64,000 bases of DNA, from assembly GCA_958295775.1 (NCBI GenBank), contig CATQHC010000009.1, positions 902,630 through 966,629 of the forward strand, written 5' to 3'. This document shows positions 18,973 through 28,093 of this stretch, piece after piece. The notes below the pieces were generated by a model that was not told the DNA's origin, did not search any database, and was given only the letters and a program-made list of their open reading frames with translations. A program made the translations under genes and the position numbers. Position 1 is the stretch's first letter. Each line of letters begins with the position of its first letter. The DNA comes from Chloroflexota bacterium (GTDB lineage: Bacteria; Chloroflexota; UBA11872; VXOZ01).

Positions 18973-19200
18973 ATGAAACAGAAGCTCACCATCACAGTGG
19001 ACGCCGACCTCCTGCCGGCGGCCAAACGCTATGCCCGTTCGCGGGGCGTGTCCCTTTCGTCGTTGGTAGAGCAGTCTCTCAGGGAAATGGCGGGCGAGCA
19101 CGTAGCGTCCTTTTCCGAGCGGTGGCGCGGCAAGTTTCAGGCGGCAGAGCGGGACGATGACGCGCGCTACGCCGCGCTGGCCAAGAAGTACCTCCAATGA
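18973..19200 (+). CDS. Ribbon-helix-helix-like antitoxin (DUF6364-type)
   Basis: 75-residue probable antitoxin. It begins MKQKLTITVDADLLPAAKRY (a beta strand then helix typical of ribbon-helix-helix DNA-binding domains), followed by SRGVSLSSLVEQSLREM, and ends in a charged C-terminal tail that would wrap the toxin. The start ATG 18973 is chosen from the family-like N-terminus. TTG 18961 is possible but only 1 nt from the AGGAGG. The stop overlaps the toxin start (AATGATG). Palindromic operator sequences lie directly upstream. Confidence 0.82.
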   Translation: MKQKLTITVDADLLPAAKRYARSRGVSLSSLVEQSLREMAGEHVASFSERWRGKFQAAERDDDARYAALAKKYLQ

Positions 19201-19604
19201 TGCTGCTCGACACCGACGTACTCATCGACGTCGCACTCGACAGGCATCCCCATTCCGATTCAGCGTCGGAACTTCTGGACCGGATTGAGCACGGCGCTGA
19301 GGCGGCATTTGTCGCGTGGCACTCTCTCTCAAACCTCTATTACCTGGTGGCTCCCGCGGTGGGAGGCGTGAGCGCGCGCGACTTCATTGTCGAGCTTACG
19401 CGCTTTGTGGCGGTGGCAGCTACCGATACCGACAGCATCCGCTATGCCGCCGCGCTGCCAATGGCTGACTTCGAGGACGCCATGCAGGTGGCTGCCGCCC
19501 ATGCCTGCGGGGCCAGGCACATCGTCACGCGGAACGTCAGGGACTACGCACGCTCTCCCATCCGTGCGGTCGCTCCCCAGGAAGCGCTCGGTGGCTTGTT
19601 CTGA
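19197..19604 (+). CDS. PIN-domain toxin (VapC-like ribonuclease)
   Basis: Probable endoribonuclease that is held inactive by the preceding antitoxin. The PIN fold acidic residues are visible in LLDTDVLIDVALDR (N-terminal), near residue 97 (MADFEDAMQVAAA) and in HIVTRNVRDY. 135 aa. ATG at 19197 or 19200 overlaps the antitoxin stop, which gives the translational coupling expected of vapBC. No other gene is in the operon. RNA target unknown. Confidence 0.88.
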   Translation: MMLLDTDVLIDVALDRHPHSDSASELLDRIEHGAEAAFVAWHSLSNLYYLVAPAVGGVSARDFIVELTRFVAVAATDTDSIRYAAALPMADFEDAMQVAAAHACGARHIVTRNVRDYARSPIRAVAPQEALGGLF

Positions 19605-19868
19605 TACCCGGTGAATCGGTTTCAATTTCATGCTGCGTACTCCCACGCGCATTGCTGGCCGTATTCGCCTTCGGTTAGGAGCGGCGTCAAGTTGTGTAAT
19701 CAATGTGCTATATTTGGAGTGCCACTCGCTTTCTGCGCAGGCGGTGCAGGTACGCTTTGTAACTGGCGGGAACTAGAGAATAGGAGCTTGCAGAAAGCTC
19801 TAATCCGGTACTCTCTAGTCGAGATTTACCCCACCAAGTCGTAGGCACATAAAAGCATAGGAAAGCCC

Positions 19869-20798
19869 ATGGACCGAATTTGGCTGCGGTGGTGGGGGTG
19901 TGGGGCGTTTGACGTGCGGTTTGGTGATGTGAACATTGCCTTCGATCCCTATCTCTTTGGGGAGAACCTGGACAACGCGCAGCCGATTTACGACTACATC
20001 TTCATCAGTCACGAGCACTTCGACCACTGCCACCCCAAGACGCTGCGCAAGCTCTGTCAGGGCGATCGGTTCAAGAAGATGTTCGTGCCGCCGGGCGCGT
20101 TGTGGCCGGACGAGCCTATTGACGAGAAGTACGGCGACGCGGCGTTTTCACGCGACTTGCCGATTACAAAGCACGTGCCGGCCGACAAGATACAGGTAAT
20201 GTATCCAAAGCATCAGAACGAAATGCAGCGGGGCAGACCGTGGGCGGGCACGCAGCACGTGCGGGAGTTTCCCGGTCCCGTCGAGCTGGACCTTGGCCCG
20301 CTCCTTGTAGAAACCATCGAGAGCGGCGAGAACCAGCGCCCTGATCTGCCAAACCTAGGCTTCTTAGTGACCCACAAAGCCTTGAATCTCTCTTTTCTGC
20401 ACATTGGCGACGCTTGGGCTGCCTATCCGGCGATGCGGGAGTTGCGCGGACGGGTGGATTTCGCCATCCACATGAAGCTCGGTCTTATTCCGACGAGCGC
20501 GGCGCAGCAATCGACCGAACTCGAGGATTTTGTGGACTACATCCGGCCGTTTGCCCTGATCCCGGTGCATTACCGCACTGACCGCAAGTCGGACCCGGTG
20601 CCGGAGGGACATTGGCCGCCGAACGCGAGCGACGTCGGCGCGTTCATCGAGTATTACCGCGAGAAGGTCGGCGCGCAGACGCAGGTGCTGCCGTTCACCG
20701 CCGGCGTCGAGTATGCGCTCGAGCTGCCGGCAAAACGGATCGTGTGGGAGTGGGAATGGGTGAACACCTGGGACGTGCCGCCGTGGCGCGCAGGGTAG
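19869..20798 (+). CDS. MBL-fold metallo-hydrolase (UlaG-like)
   Basis: Metallo-beta-lactamase-fold hydrolase. The metal site motif SHEHFDHCH is at residues 47-55 (H48, H50, D52, H53), and further ligands are probable in the HIGDAW and PVHYRTD segments. 309 aa. The N-terminal MDRIWLRWWGCGAFDVRFGD resembles UlaG-type lactonase/phosphodiesterase relatives. The gene ends about 40 bp before the first parS site. Substrate unknown. Confidence 0.85.
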   Translation: MDRIWLRWWGCGAFDVRFGDVNIAFDPYLFGENLDNAQPIYDYIFISHEHFDHCHPKTLRKLCQGDRFKKMFVPPGALWPDEPIDEKYGDAAFSRDLPITKHVPADKIQVMYPKHQNEMQRGRPWAGTQHVREFPGPVELDLGPLLVETIESGENQRPDLPNLGFLVTHKALNLSFLHIGDAWAAYPAMRELRGRVDFAIHMKLGLIPTSAAQQSTELEDFVDYIRPFALIPVHYRTDRKSDPVPEGHWPPNASDVGAFIEYYREKVGAQTQVLPFTAGVEYALELPAKRIVWEWEWVNTWDVPPWRAG

Positions 20799-20836
20799 CG
20801 GGATGAACTGACATGAGTCGTACGGGCTGTCCGCCA

Positions 20837-20852
20837 TGTTTCACGTGAAACA
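20837..20852. promoter_or_regulatory. parS centromere site 1
   Basis: TGTTTCACGTGAAACA is a perfect 16-bp palindrome identical to the widely conserved chromosomal parS consensus bound by ParB. It lies between the MBL hydrolase and recF. Confidence 0.93.
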
Positions 20853-20946
20853 CTTTGGAGGGCGCCTGCAATACCCAAGACCCATGGTGTGCCCTTTTGC
20901 GTTCACCCTCACCCACTGCCGTAGGTGTCGCTCCGTGCGCATAGCA

Positions 20947-20962
20947 TGTTTCACGTGAAACA
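20947..20962. promoter_or_regulatory. parS centromere site 2
   Basis: Second perfect TGTTTCACGTGAAACA, exactly 110 bp from the first and 37 bp before the recF start. Two intergenic copies this close are strong evidence of an active ParB loading site, usually near the replication origin. Confidence 0.93.
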
Positions 20963-20999
20963 TCCCTCGCAGTTCCGGTAGCAGCCAGAAGGAACGGCC

Positions 21000-22190
21000 G
21001 TGTATCTCGCCGCGCTCTCCCTTACTAACTTCCGCAACTACCGCGCGGCCACGCTTTCACTTGCCCAGGGGCTGACGGTTTTCGCCGGACCCAACGGCGC
21101 CGGCAAGTCAAACATCCTCGAGGCCGTTCATTGCCTGGCGACGGGACGTTCTTTTCGCACTCGCGCCGAAGCTGAAATGCGCAGTTTTGCCCCCGATCCC
21201 GAACGACCCTACACACAGGTGGCCGGAAAAGTAGCAGCAGGGGGACACGAGACCGAGTTGGAGGTGATTTGGGCCGCCGAACCCGATAGAGAAGCCGGCT
21301 TCAGCAAGCGTATCCGCATCGGCGGCGCGCCCCGGCGCGCATCAAGCCTCCTCCAGCACCTGCACGTGGTGCTGTTTACACCGCACGACATCGCCCTCGT
21401 CGATGGCTCCCCGAGCACGCGCCGCCGCTACCTGGACTACCTGCTGAGCCGTATCGATCCCAGCTATCTGCGAACGCTGCAGAGCTTTGAGCACGTGATG
21501 GCGGAGCGCAACGCCTTGTTGCGCGCCCTCCGGGAAGGTACTACCAGGGACCAGCGGCAACTGGAAGCCTGGAACCGTGAGCTGACCGGCCTGGCGGCGC
21601 CGCTCATCGCTCTGCGCCTCGCCTTCGTCCACCAGGCGGCAGCACCCCTCGCCACCTACTACGCCAAGCTGACGGGGTCTGCCAGCGAGCTTCACTTGCG
21701 CTATGAATCCACTGTGGATCTGCCGGCAGTGCCGCCGCTTCCTGCCGAACTCCGCATCAGCGCGCTACCGGATACCTGGCAAGCAGAGATACAAGCGGTG
21801 CTTGCGGCCGCTCTCACGGAAAACGCCCCCCGCGAGCAGGCCCAAGCCGTGACGGTGGTGGGCCCGCACCGGGATGACTTTACCTTTCTCAGCAGCGGGC
21901 ACCCGCTTTCCGCCTACGGCTCGCGCGGCCAGCAGCGGCTCGCCGCTCTCACGCTGAAGCTTACCGAGATCTTCTTGCTTCATGCAGAATCCGGCGAATG
22001 GCCGGTGGTGCTCTTGGACGACTTTCTCTCCGAACTCGACGCGCAGCGCCGCCAAGACGTGCTGGCCTCCCTCGCCCCCGCCATCCAAGCGTTCGCCACC
22101 ACCTCCGACCTCCAACAATACGAACGGAGTGTCCTAGAATCCGCCCACATCCTGCACGTGGCTGACAACACGATTGAGGCGGCGGGCTAG
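21000..22190 (+). CDS. recF: DNA replication and repair protein RecF
   Basis: SMC-like ATPase that loads RecA at gaps with RecO and RecR. It starts YLAALSLTNFRNY, has Walker A FAGPNGAGKSNILEAVH (about residues 30-45), RecF block DGSPSTRRRYLDYLLSR, signature YGSRGQQRLAALTLKL, and Walker B VVLLDDFLSELD. 396 aa. GTG start at 21000 is 8 nt from AGAAGGA. dnaN, which normally precedes recF, is absent here; instead two parS sites lie upstream. A DUF721/DciA gene follows 1.9 kb later, as in many origin regions, but with another gene inserted. Confidence 0.97.
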   Translation: MYLAALSLTNFRNYRAATLSLAQGLTVFAGPNGAGKSNILEAVHCLATGRSFRTRAEAEMRSFAPDPERPYTQVAGKVAAGGHETELEVIWAAEPDREAGFSKRIRIGGAPRRASSLLQHLHVVLFTPHDIALVDGSPSTRRRYLDYLLSRIDPSYLRTLQSFEHVMAERNALLRALREGTTRDQRQLEAWNRELTGLAAPLIALRLAFVHQAAAPLATYYAKLTGSASELHLRYESTVDLPAVPPLPAELRISALPDTWQAEIQAVLAAALTENAPREQAQAVTVVGPHRDDFTFLSSGHPLSAYGSRGQQRLAALTLKLTEIFLLHAESGEWPVVLLDDFLSELDAQRRQDVLASLAPAIQAFATTSDLQQYERSVLESAHILHVADNTIEAAG

Positions 22191-22320
22191 TCTCCGAATA
22201 TAAGACACTGCCGCGGATTGCGGCCGCCAGGGCCTTAAAGTACATTGCGGGCAACGACTCAAGCGGCGCAGGCGGCCTTCAGCAACATCGGAGGCGCTAG
22301 GTTGGGGCAATTCAGCCTGG

Positions 22321-23628
22321 CTAGTAGGAACCGCAATAGTCCTGGTAGACTCTTGCCCCGCGAATGGCGTCGATCAACCCTCTTTGCAGATAGCTCATCA
22401 GGATGTAGTCCTGTGACTTAGAGTCTTCGTCCTGCTGTCCGCTGCCGTCCTTGCCGAAGTACTCCATCCACCACTGGGCTTGCCAGCTAAAGGCCTGCTC
22501 TTCATGCCGATAGCACTCTTCCTGAGAGTTGGGAAGCTCAGGCGCAATCGCGTGGACAATTTCGTGCACGAGCCACGCCGCGGCATTTGTGGGACGGTGG
22601 CGGTGATTCTCATTGATGGCAATGTAGTTTTCTGAGGGTGAATACACGCCGCCACGGTATTGAATGTGATCGAAGAACACGCTCACACCTGATTCTACGA
22701 ACCATTGATACACACGACTACCAACGGTTGTCTGCCTCATCGTATCCAGCGCATGCTGGATATCGGGGTCGCGCGCGGTTTCTCTTGGCACAGCAGGGCA
22801 AAACGTCGAATCCCGATGAATGCGAAAGTGCACATTGCTGAGTGCCGTTTCGCTCCGCTCGGCCTCAGACACCACTGCGCGCCGGTTGAACTCCGCCAGC
22901 CAAACCTGCTTCGCGGTCTCAGCGCGATAATTGAGTTCAATGCACTGCACAACCGTCGTCGGCTCTCCCAGCTCATGCGACCACTTAGCATGCTCGGTCG
23001 CCTCCGCCAAGAGATAGGCAATAGTAGTGGCTGGCTCATGGGCATAGTTTCCGTAGAGCACGATGCGGTTGCTGGGCGCATCGAAGAGGTAAGCGCCCCA
23101 CTTGGGATTGCCGCCGAACGTAATGCCCACACCCAGGCGCAGCAAGTCTTGATACGCGTTCTCGCCGCTTGCGGTCGTCCTCAGCAACTCAATCGCGGGC
23201 ATCAAGATTGCCTCGGGATTTAGCTCGATTGTCGAAGGTGTCGGCGCCGCGGCCGGCGCGGGCGTCTCATCAGGATTTGACCTGGCAATGCCGCCATCCG
23301 GAGCGCCGCCGGATTCCCATTCAAACCGTTCCATGTTCAGCCGTTGCTCAAGGCCGTTCGGCCCATTGATCCACGTGCGGTAGCCGTCAGTAAACGCGGT
23401 CCAGTTATCGGCCTGGCGCCAGACCAAGAGGCCGCCTGTGGTCTGCTGTACGCCGTCACCGGAGTCGTTGCGGTGTTCGTTCTCCAGGCATTCGCCTACA
23501 ATGTCGTGACCGATGAGGTCTCGCAGAGTCGCGAAGCCGAGAACGAATTCGCAGTCCGCGGCATGCGCCGGTGCTGTGGAGAATACGGCAAAGAGAAGCA
23601 GAAGGAAGGACGCAAGGAGAAACCGCAC
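22321..23628 (-). CDS. Secreted putative zinc metallopeptidase, shared N-terminal domain, member 1
   Basis: 435 aa. Signal peptide (1-24, ending AHA), then the shared Cys-containing domain (about 26-105; hallmarks TLRDLIGHD, C.EN, TTGGL, ADNWTAFTDGYRTW, RFEWE), a Pro/Ala/Thr linker, and two related peptidase-like domains. The first (about 138-270) has lost the HExxH (AEATE at 208-212). The second (about 290-435) keeps HEIVH (355-359) and the downstream EEQAFSWQAQWWMEYFG block that may supply the third ligand. Paralogues lie at 52.7, 56.5 and 57.7 kb. It sits between recF and the DciA-like gene on the opposite strand, so it looks inserted. No known family assigned; proteolysis is inferred from the motif only. 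Confidence 0.75.
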   Translation of the reverse strand: MRFLLASFLLLLFAVFSTAPAHAADCEFVLGFATLRDLIGHDIVGECLENEHRNDSGDGVQQTTGGLLVWRQADNWTAFTDGYRTWINGPNGLEQRLNMERFEWESGGAPDGGIARSNPDETPAPAAAPTPSTIELNPEAILMPAIELLRTTASGENAYQDLLRLGVGITFGGNPKWGAYLFDAPSNRIVLYGNYAHEPATTIAYLLAEATEHAKWSHELGEPTTVVQCIELNYRAETAKQVWLAEFNRRAVVSEAERSETALSNVHFRIHRDSTFCPAVPRETARDPDIQHALDTMRQTTVGSRVYQWFVESGVSVFFDHIQYRGGVYSPSENYIAINENHRHRPTNAAAWLVHEIVHAIAPELPNSQEECYRHEEQAFSWQAQWWMEYFGKDGSGQQDEDSKSQDYILMSYLQRGLIDAIRGARVYQDYCGSY

Positions 23629-24071
23629 AACGGGTCTCCGGAGCAGGACGTAGAGTAAAACGATGCCGTATAGAGTAAATTGATCTCCAAGTACGACTGA
23701 AGCAGCCGGACTCAGGTGATTAGATTAATCGGCTCGTACTGGAACGTGTAGAGACCTATTATATGGAGAACATCTTGCAAATAAAACGATGGCCGTCGAC
23801 TAAACCACGTGGCTGCCAACAACCGTCCCAATTATATGCACATCCGCGTTTGACGTGCAAGTCCCTGCTTGTATGTATTGGGAGCCGCCGCAATAGCCGG
23901 GTGTTTGGTGGGGTTTTTTGGGTCGCCTGCACGAGTAAGCCGCTCTCTTTATTCGCCCATGCCAAGACCCTGCTGCCCCCTGTTTCTAATCGGCGTTGAA
24001 CAAGACTCTTCCCCTCAGATGGACTATGCATTTCCAGGCTGTGCTAGGCTGTGAGAGACTAGGGGAGAAGC
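23629..24071. other. Gene-free stretch
   Basis: No convincing frame, repeat or hairpin. It separates two divergent genes. GGGGAG just before 24072 is the ribosome-binding site of the next gene. Confidence 0.4.
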
Positions 24072-24644
24072 ATGTTCAAGTCGCTCAAAGACATTCTGCC
24101 CGGCACGATCGAAGAGCTTGGCATTGCGGAGCAGCTCAAGCGCACGGCGGTGTTTGCCGCGTGGCGCACTGTTGCTGCACGCCTGCCCGCGCACGCGCGC
24201 GCCGCACGTCCGCTCCGTTTCCAGCACGGCACGTTGGTGGTTGAGGCCCCGTCGTCCGCCGCCATACACGAATTGCACATGCGCGCGCCCCAACTCACCC
24301 GCGACGTGAATAAGATCGTGGGGCGCCTGCTGGTCACCAAACTTGAATTCCGCGTCCGCGGCCAGCGGCCTGCAACCCGCGCCGCAACCGGCACTCTACC
24401 CCAATCAGCAATTGAAAAGCCGCGCACCAAGCCCGCCTCCCCAGAGGACCCCGACCGCGAACGACGGCTGCGCCAAGCCATCGACTTAATCGAGAACCCG
24501 GCGGTGCGCGGGCAAGCGCTCGCGCGCCTGGCTGGAAGCGAGGAGCAAGAACCGGAACGCTGCACCGCCTGCGGCACCGAGGTCAGCACCCCCGGCCTCT
24601 GCCCCCTCTGCCAAGCGCACGAGCGCCAGGGTAGCGGAGAGTGA
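24072..24644 (+). CDS. DUF721 (DciA-like) protein with C-terminal zinc ribbon
   Basis: 190 aa. The N-terminal 100 residues match the DUF721/DciA pattern (W near residue 32, VEAPSSAAIHELHMRAPQL), a family shown in some bacteria to load the DnaB helicase where no DnaC exists. A basic linker follows, and then a compact zinc ribbon (CTACG and CPLC, two Cys pairs) at about 164-185. The gene follows recF by 1.9 kb, as often seen near origins. GGGGAG lies upstream of ATG. The zinc ribbon is an addition not present in short DciA proteins. Confidence 0.82.
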   Translation: MFKSLKDILPGTIEELGIAEQLKRTAVFAAWRTVAARLPAHARAARPLRFQHGTLVVEAPSSAAIHELHMRAPQLTRDVNKIVGRLLVTKLEFRVRGQRPATRAATGTLPQSAIEKPRTKPASPEDPDRERRLRQAIDLIENPAVRGQALARLAGSEEQEPERCTACGTEVSTPGLCPLCQAHERQGSGE

Positions 24645-24765
24645 GGCGGGTTCGAGCGTGGCACGTAGGGGGTTGAAGTTCGCCAACGCCAGGCTATTCT
24701 TATGAGCATGTCTACCAACAATCACTCAACATTGATAAGGCGGCGCAGTTCCCAAAGGCATCCAG

Positions 24766-25644
24766 ATGGCGAAACGCCCGGCGGTCGAGGTCTCGAACCT
24801 TACTAAGAGATACAGCGACGGTACATTAGCCAACCGAAAAATCTCGTTCACGGTTGAGACGGGTGAGTTTCTCGGCATACTGGGCCCCAATGGCGCGGGC
24901 AAGACCACCTTGGTTCGGCAGATCACCACCGAATTGGTACCGACAGAGGGCGGGGTACACGTGTTCGGCATTGACGGCCTGTCGCGGCCAAATGAGGTAA
25001 AGCTCTACCTTGGGGTAATGCCTCAGGAAGCGACCCTGTACTTCGGACTATCGGTCCGGCATCATCTCCGCATCTTCGGTAAGCTGCGCGGGCTAACGGC
25101 GACAACGGCGACACAACGCGCCGAAGAGCTTCTTGTCAGCCTAGGCTTGGAAGAACATAGGGACAAGCCGGCTGACAGGTTGTCGGGCGGTCTAAAGCGT
25201 CGCTTGCTCTTGGGCATTGCATCGGTAGCCGATCCGCCTTTGCTGGTTCTCGACGAACCAAGTGCAGGCCTTGATCCGGAAGCTCGGCACTATCTCTGGG
25301 ATCTTCTCCGTAACGCGCATCGAAGAGGCGCAACGATTCTTTTGACGACACACAACATGTTGGAGGCTGAGGAGCTTTGTGACCGAGTGGGCATTTTCCA
25401 AAGTGGCTCGTTACTGGCGCACGACACGGTGGCTAATCTCAAGACCGCTCACGGCTATGAGTACAAAATTACGTTCGATGCCGAGGAAGGTGTCGAGACT
25501 GTCTACGGGAATGATGATAAGACGCTGGTCGAGCAAGTACAGGGTCGTGGCATTCGGCAGTACTCCGTTTCCAAAACGACACTCGAAGACGTTTACCTCG
25601 GACTCACGAGAAAAGAGAGTGCCTCGCCGGAAAGTGATGCCTGA
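24766..25644 (+). CDS. ABC transporter ATP-binding protein
   Basis: ABC-2 type exporter ATPase. Walker A GILGPNGAGKTTL (about residues 37-49), Q-loop VMPQE, signature LSGGLKRRLLL, Walker B LLVLDEPSAGLD, and H-loop TTHNM. 292 aa with a C-terminal extension of about 70 residues typical of DrrA/CcmA-like drug, lipid or polysaccharide exporters. The stop overlaps the permease start (TGATG), so the pair is translated together. Substrate unknown. Confidence 0.93.
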   Translation: MAKRPAVEVSNLTKRYSDGTLANRKISFTVETGEFLGILGPNGAGKTTLVRQITTELVPTEGGVHVFGIDGLSRPNEVKLYLGVMPQEATLYFGLSVRHHLRIFGKLRGLTATTATQRAEELLVSLGLEEHRDKPADRLSGGLKRRLLLGIASVADPPLLVLDEPSAGLDPEARHYLWDLLRNAHRRGATILLTTHNMLEAEELCDRVGIFQSGSLLAHDTVANLKTAHGYEYKITFDAEEGVETVYGNDDKTLVEQVQGRGIRQYSVSKTTLEDVYLGLTRKESASPESDA

Positions 25645-26456
25645 TGCCTGACACAGGCTCTCCGAGCCGAAACGCGGCGAATGAAAACCTACCGCCAGTA
25701 ATCCGTCCCGACCGGTCTGGGGGTCTTGGAAAGTTCTTTCTTGACGCCGTGAGCGTCTTCGAGATCAACTTCATTCCATTCCTCAAGCATTGGTACATTA
25801 CGATTCTTCTGGCGTCGGGGACATCCCTCCCCTGGTTCTATGTAACGAGGGCCATCGCCCCCGATGACCCGCAGGTTGTCCGCAGGCTGATGGCGGGCAC
25901 GCTGGTATTTGGCGTGACCTTCTCTGTAGGGATGATTGTCGGCCAGAACGCCGTAGCCCAGCGTTTTATGGGCAATTTAAAACTACTCGTCACAATGCCA
26001 ATGTCCAAGGGATCGTATGTACTTGGTTCATTGGTATTCTCTTCAATATCCGGCGTGATAACTGTCCTGGTGTTGCTGGGCTTCGGAGTGACCACCGGCA
26101 TAGGCATTGATCCAACATGGGCCTTGGCGCCATCACTGATCCTGGCCGTACTGACCATGGCGGGTCTTACGATGTTTGTGGTGAGCTTTGCGCCATCGGC
26201 ACAGGTGGGGAATATTTCAACAGGGCTGCTGTCCCTCGCCCTAGCGGGCTTGTCGCCAGTCTACTTCACGATAGAACAAGCGCCGTTGCTTTTGAAGTTT
26301 CTGGGGTACGTCTCCCCACTCCGGTATGCGGCAGATGCAATTGAGAAGTCGCTGTCGGGAAGGGTCGACGTCTGGTTCGAGATGGTAGTGTTGGCCGGCT
26401 TCGCAGCTATTACGATGTCGCTAGGCCTGTGGCGACTGCCGTGGAGAGAAAGATAG
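25644..26456 (+). CDS. ABC-2 type transporter permease
   Basis: 270 aa integral membrane partner of the ATPase just upstream. About six hydrophobic segments, for example WYITILLASGTSLPWFYV, LVFGVTFSVGMIVGQN and VITVLVLLGFGVTTGIG. A cytoplasmic N-terminus of about 40 residues leads into the first membrane segment. It starts one base before the ATPase stop ends. Together they form a minimal two-gene exporter. Confidence 0.9.
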   Translation: MPDTGSPSRNAANENLPPVIRPDRSGGLGKFFLDAVSVFEINFIPFLKHWYITILLASGTSLPWFYVTRAIAPDDPQVVRRLMAGTLVFGVTFSVGMIVGQNAVAQRFMGNLKLLVTMPMSKGSYVLGSLVFSSISGVITVLVLLGFGVTTGIGIDPTWALAPSLILAVLTMAGLTMFVVSFAPSAQVGNISTGLLSLALAGLSPVYFTIEQAPLLLKFLGYVSPLRYAADAIEKSLSGRVDVWFEMVVLAGFAAITMSLGLWRLPWRER

Positions 26457-26724
26457 GCATTAAAACTCAATGCAATGGTTCTTGGTTTTGTCCCGTTCGA
26501 TAGGCTAGTGGAGCCCCAAACGCGTCATTCTCGGTGACGGTGGTCCTGTACGCGCGTCCCCTCCTCAAGACTATTCACTCAATTTCTCACAAGGGTTTAC
26601 AAGGTCTGCCGGCGGCCCATGGGGGTGCGTTGGCTCTGCCGTGCCGCTTGCTGCATAGTGTGATATTGACTTCCTTTTTCTTTGCCCAAAATCACCACGT
26701 CACTTGAGGAAGGGGTTTGCGGTC

Positions 26725-27863
26725 ATGGCTGAATGGCTAGGTATCGGTCACCTTTTCGAGCTTTCCCGGACGGAAGCGCTATTGGGGTTTTCACCCCGCT
26801 GGCGATCTTCGCCCTGTTATTCCTGGCGCAGCTCATCCTGCCGGGCAGGCGGGTTACCGGCTACGTCATCAATCCGGAGACCGGCGAACCCCGCAATTAT
26901 CGGCTGAACGGTATACTGGTGTTCGCCATCGCACTGATCGTGTAATCGCTCGAGCTTACCGGCATGCCGCGTGACTGGTTCTACCGGTCCGCCATCTACG
27001 CGTTGGCCGGCGGTACGGTCTTTGCCGCGATCTTCACACTCATAGCGGTGTTTAGCCAGCCCCAAGGCGAGACAAAGAACCTGATCGCGGCCTTGTGGCT
27101 GGGTCGGGCACAGGAACTGCAATTCTTCAACAACCGTGTTGACGTGAAAATGTGCTTCTACGTTGTCGGCGGCACGATGCTGTCGCTCAACGCCTTGTCC
27201 GGCGCCGCGTACCACTACGAACGCTTTGGCGACAACTTCAATCCGGGCGTGTTCCTATTCGCGGCATTCATGACTTTCTACATTTTGGATTACTTCATCT
27301 TTGAGCGCGTCCAACTCTATACCTACGACTTGATCCACGAGAAGCTGGGCTTCAAGATGTTCTGGGGTGCCCTCATCGTGTACGGGTGGCTGTATACCCT
27401 GCCGCTGTGGGGCATGGCCGTGCATCCGCATCCCGGCTTCTCGACGGCCTGGACGAATGTGTGGCTGATCGGTTCAGTAGCGCTGTTCTTTCTCGGCTGG
27501 ACCATCACCCGCGGCGCCAACATGCAGAAGTACACGTTCAAACGCTGGCCCGACCGCAAGTTCCTCGGCCTTATCAAACCGGAGTACATCGAGGCCGGCG
27601 ACCGCAAGATCCTGTGCAACGGTTTCTGGGGCCCTGCCCGCCACTTCAACTACCTGGGCGAAGGATTCCTTTCCTTCTCAATCGGCCTGGTGTTTGGCTA
27701 CTTCACCAATCTCTGGGCGTGGACGTACTTCATCTTCATCGTCACCATCTTCACCCTGCGGCAACGTGAAGACGAAGAGCAGTGCGAGAAGAAATACGGC
27801 GCCGAAAAGTGGGCGGAATACCGGGCACGGGTGAATTACCGCATCTTTCCCGGCATCTATTGA
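26725..27863 (+). pseudogene. Broken ERG4/ERG24-family sterol reductase-like gene
   Basis: The intact 3' part (from 26964, 299 codons, many membrane segments) ends CEKKYGAEKWAEYRARVNYR plus IFPGIY, the classic C-terminus of C14/delta-7 sterol reductases. The N-terminal part is broken twice. From ATG 26725 (preceded by GAGGAAGGGG) the frame reads MAEWLGIGHLFELSRTEALLG, then must shift at the GGGGTTTT run near 26784-26791 (consistent with one lost base) to continue TPLAIFALLFLAQLILPGRR. It then meets an in-frame TAA at 26943-26945, beyond which the same frame resumes. The TAA is not a homopolymer-type error, so decay is more likely than miscalling. An alternative is that the 299-residue remnant is still made from 26964. 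Natural role: NADPH-dependent double-bond reduction in sterols or related lipids. Confidence 0.72.
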
Positions 27864-28004
27864 GAGCATTCCCCACGGAGACCGGTTAGCGCGCCCATTC
27901 CCCGGGATCGTTAAGTGGCTCCCGCGGAGCCCGGAAGGGGCCTGTGACGCGCCGGCCGACTTGACGCGCCCTCCACAAGCCGCAGTGACAATCTACCTTA
28001 GCTA

Positions 28005-28030
28005 TTGATACTCTCCTGTTCAGGTATAAT
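28005..28030 (+). promoter_or_regulatory. Candidate promoter of the M48 peptidase
   Basis: Perfect TATAAT at 28025-28030 with TTGATA at 28005-28010, but the spacer is only 14 bp. Start of the gene is 63 bp further on. Confidence 0.35.
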
Positions 28031-28093
28031 CACACCACATGTCAAGCAAGGATGAGCCGTCGCCGCCTAGGTACATTCAGGGAGAGTCAGGTT

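Noticed and set aside
20799..20999. Replication origin itself
   Set aside because: Two parS sites are present but no DnaA-box cluster or AT-rich unwinding element was seen; only origin proximity is claimed.
26964..27863. Independent 299-residue membrane enzyme
   Set aside because: The same frame continues upstream through a TAA into family-specific N-terminal sequence, so it is the remainder of a longer gene, though expression of the remnant cannot be excluded.
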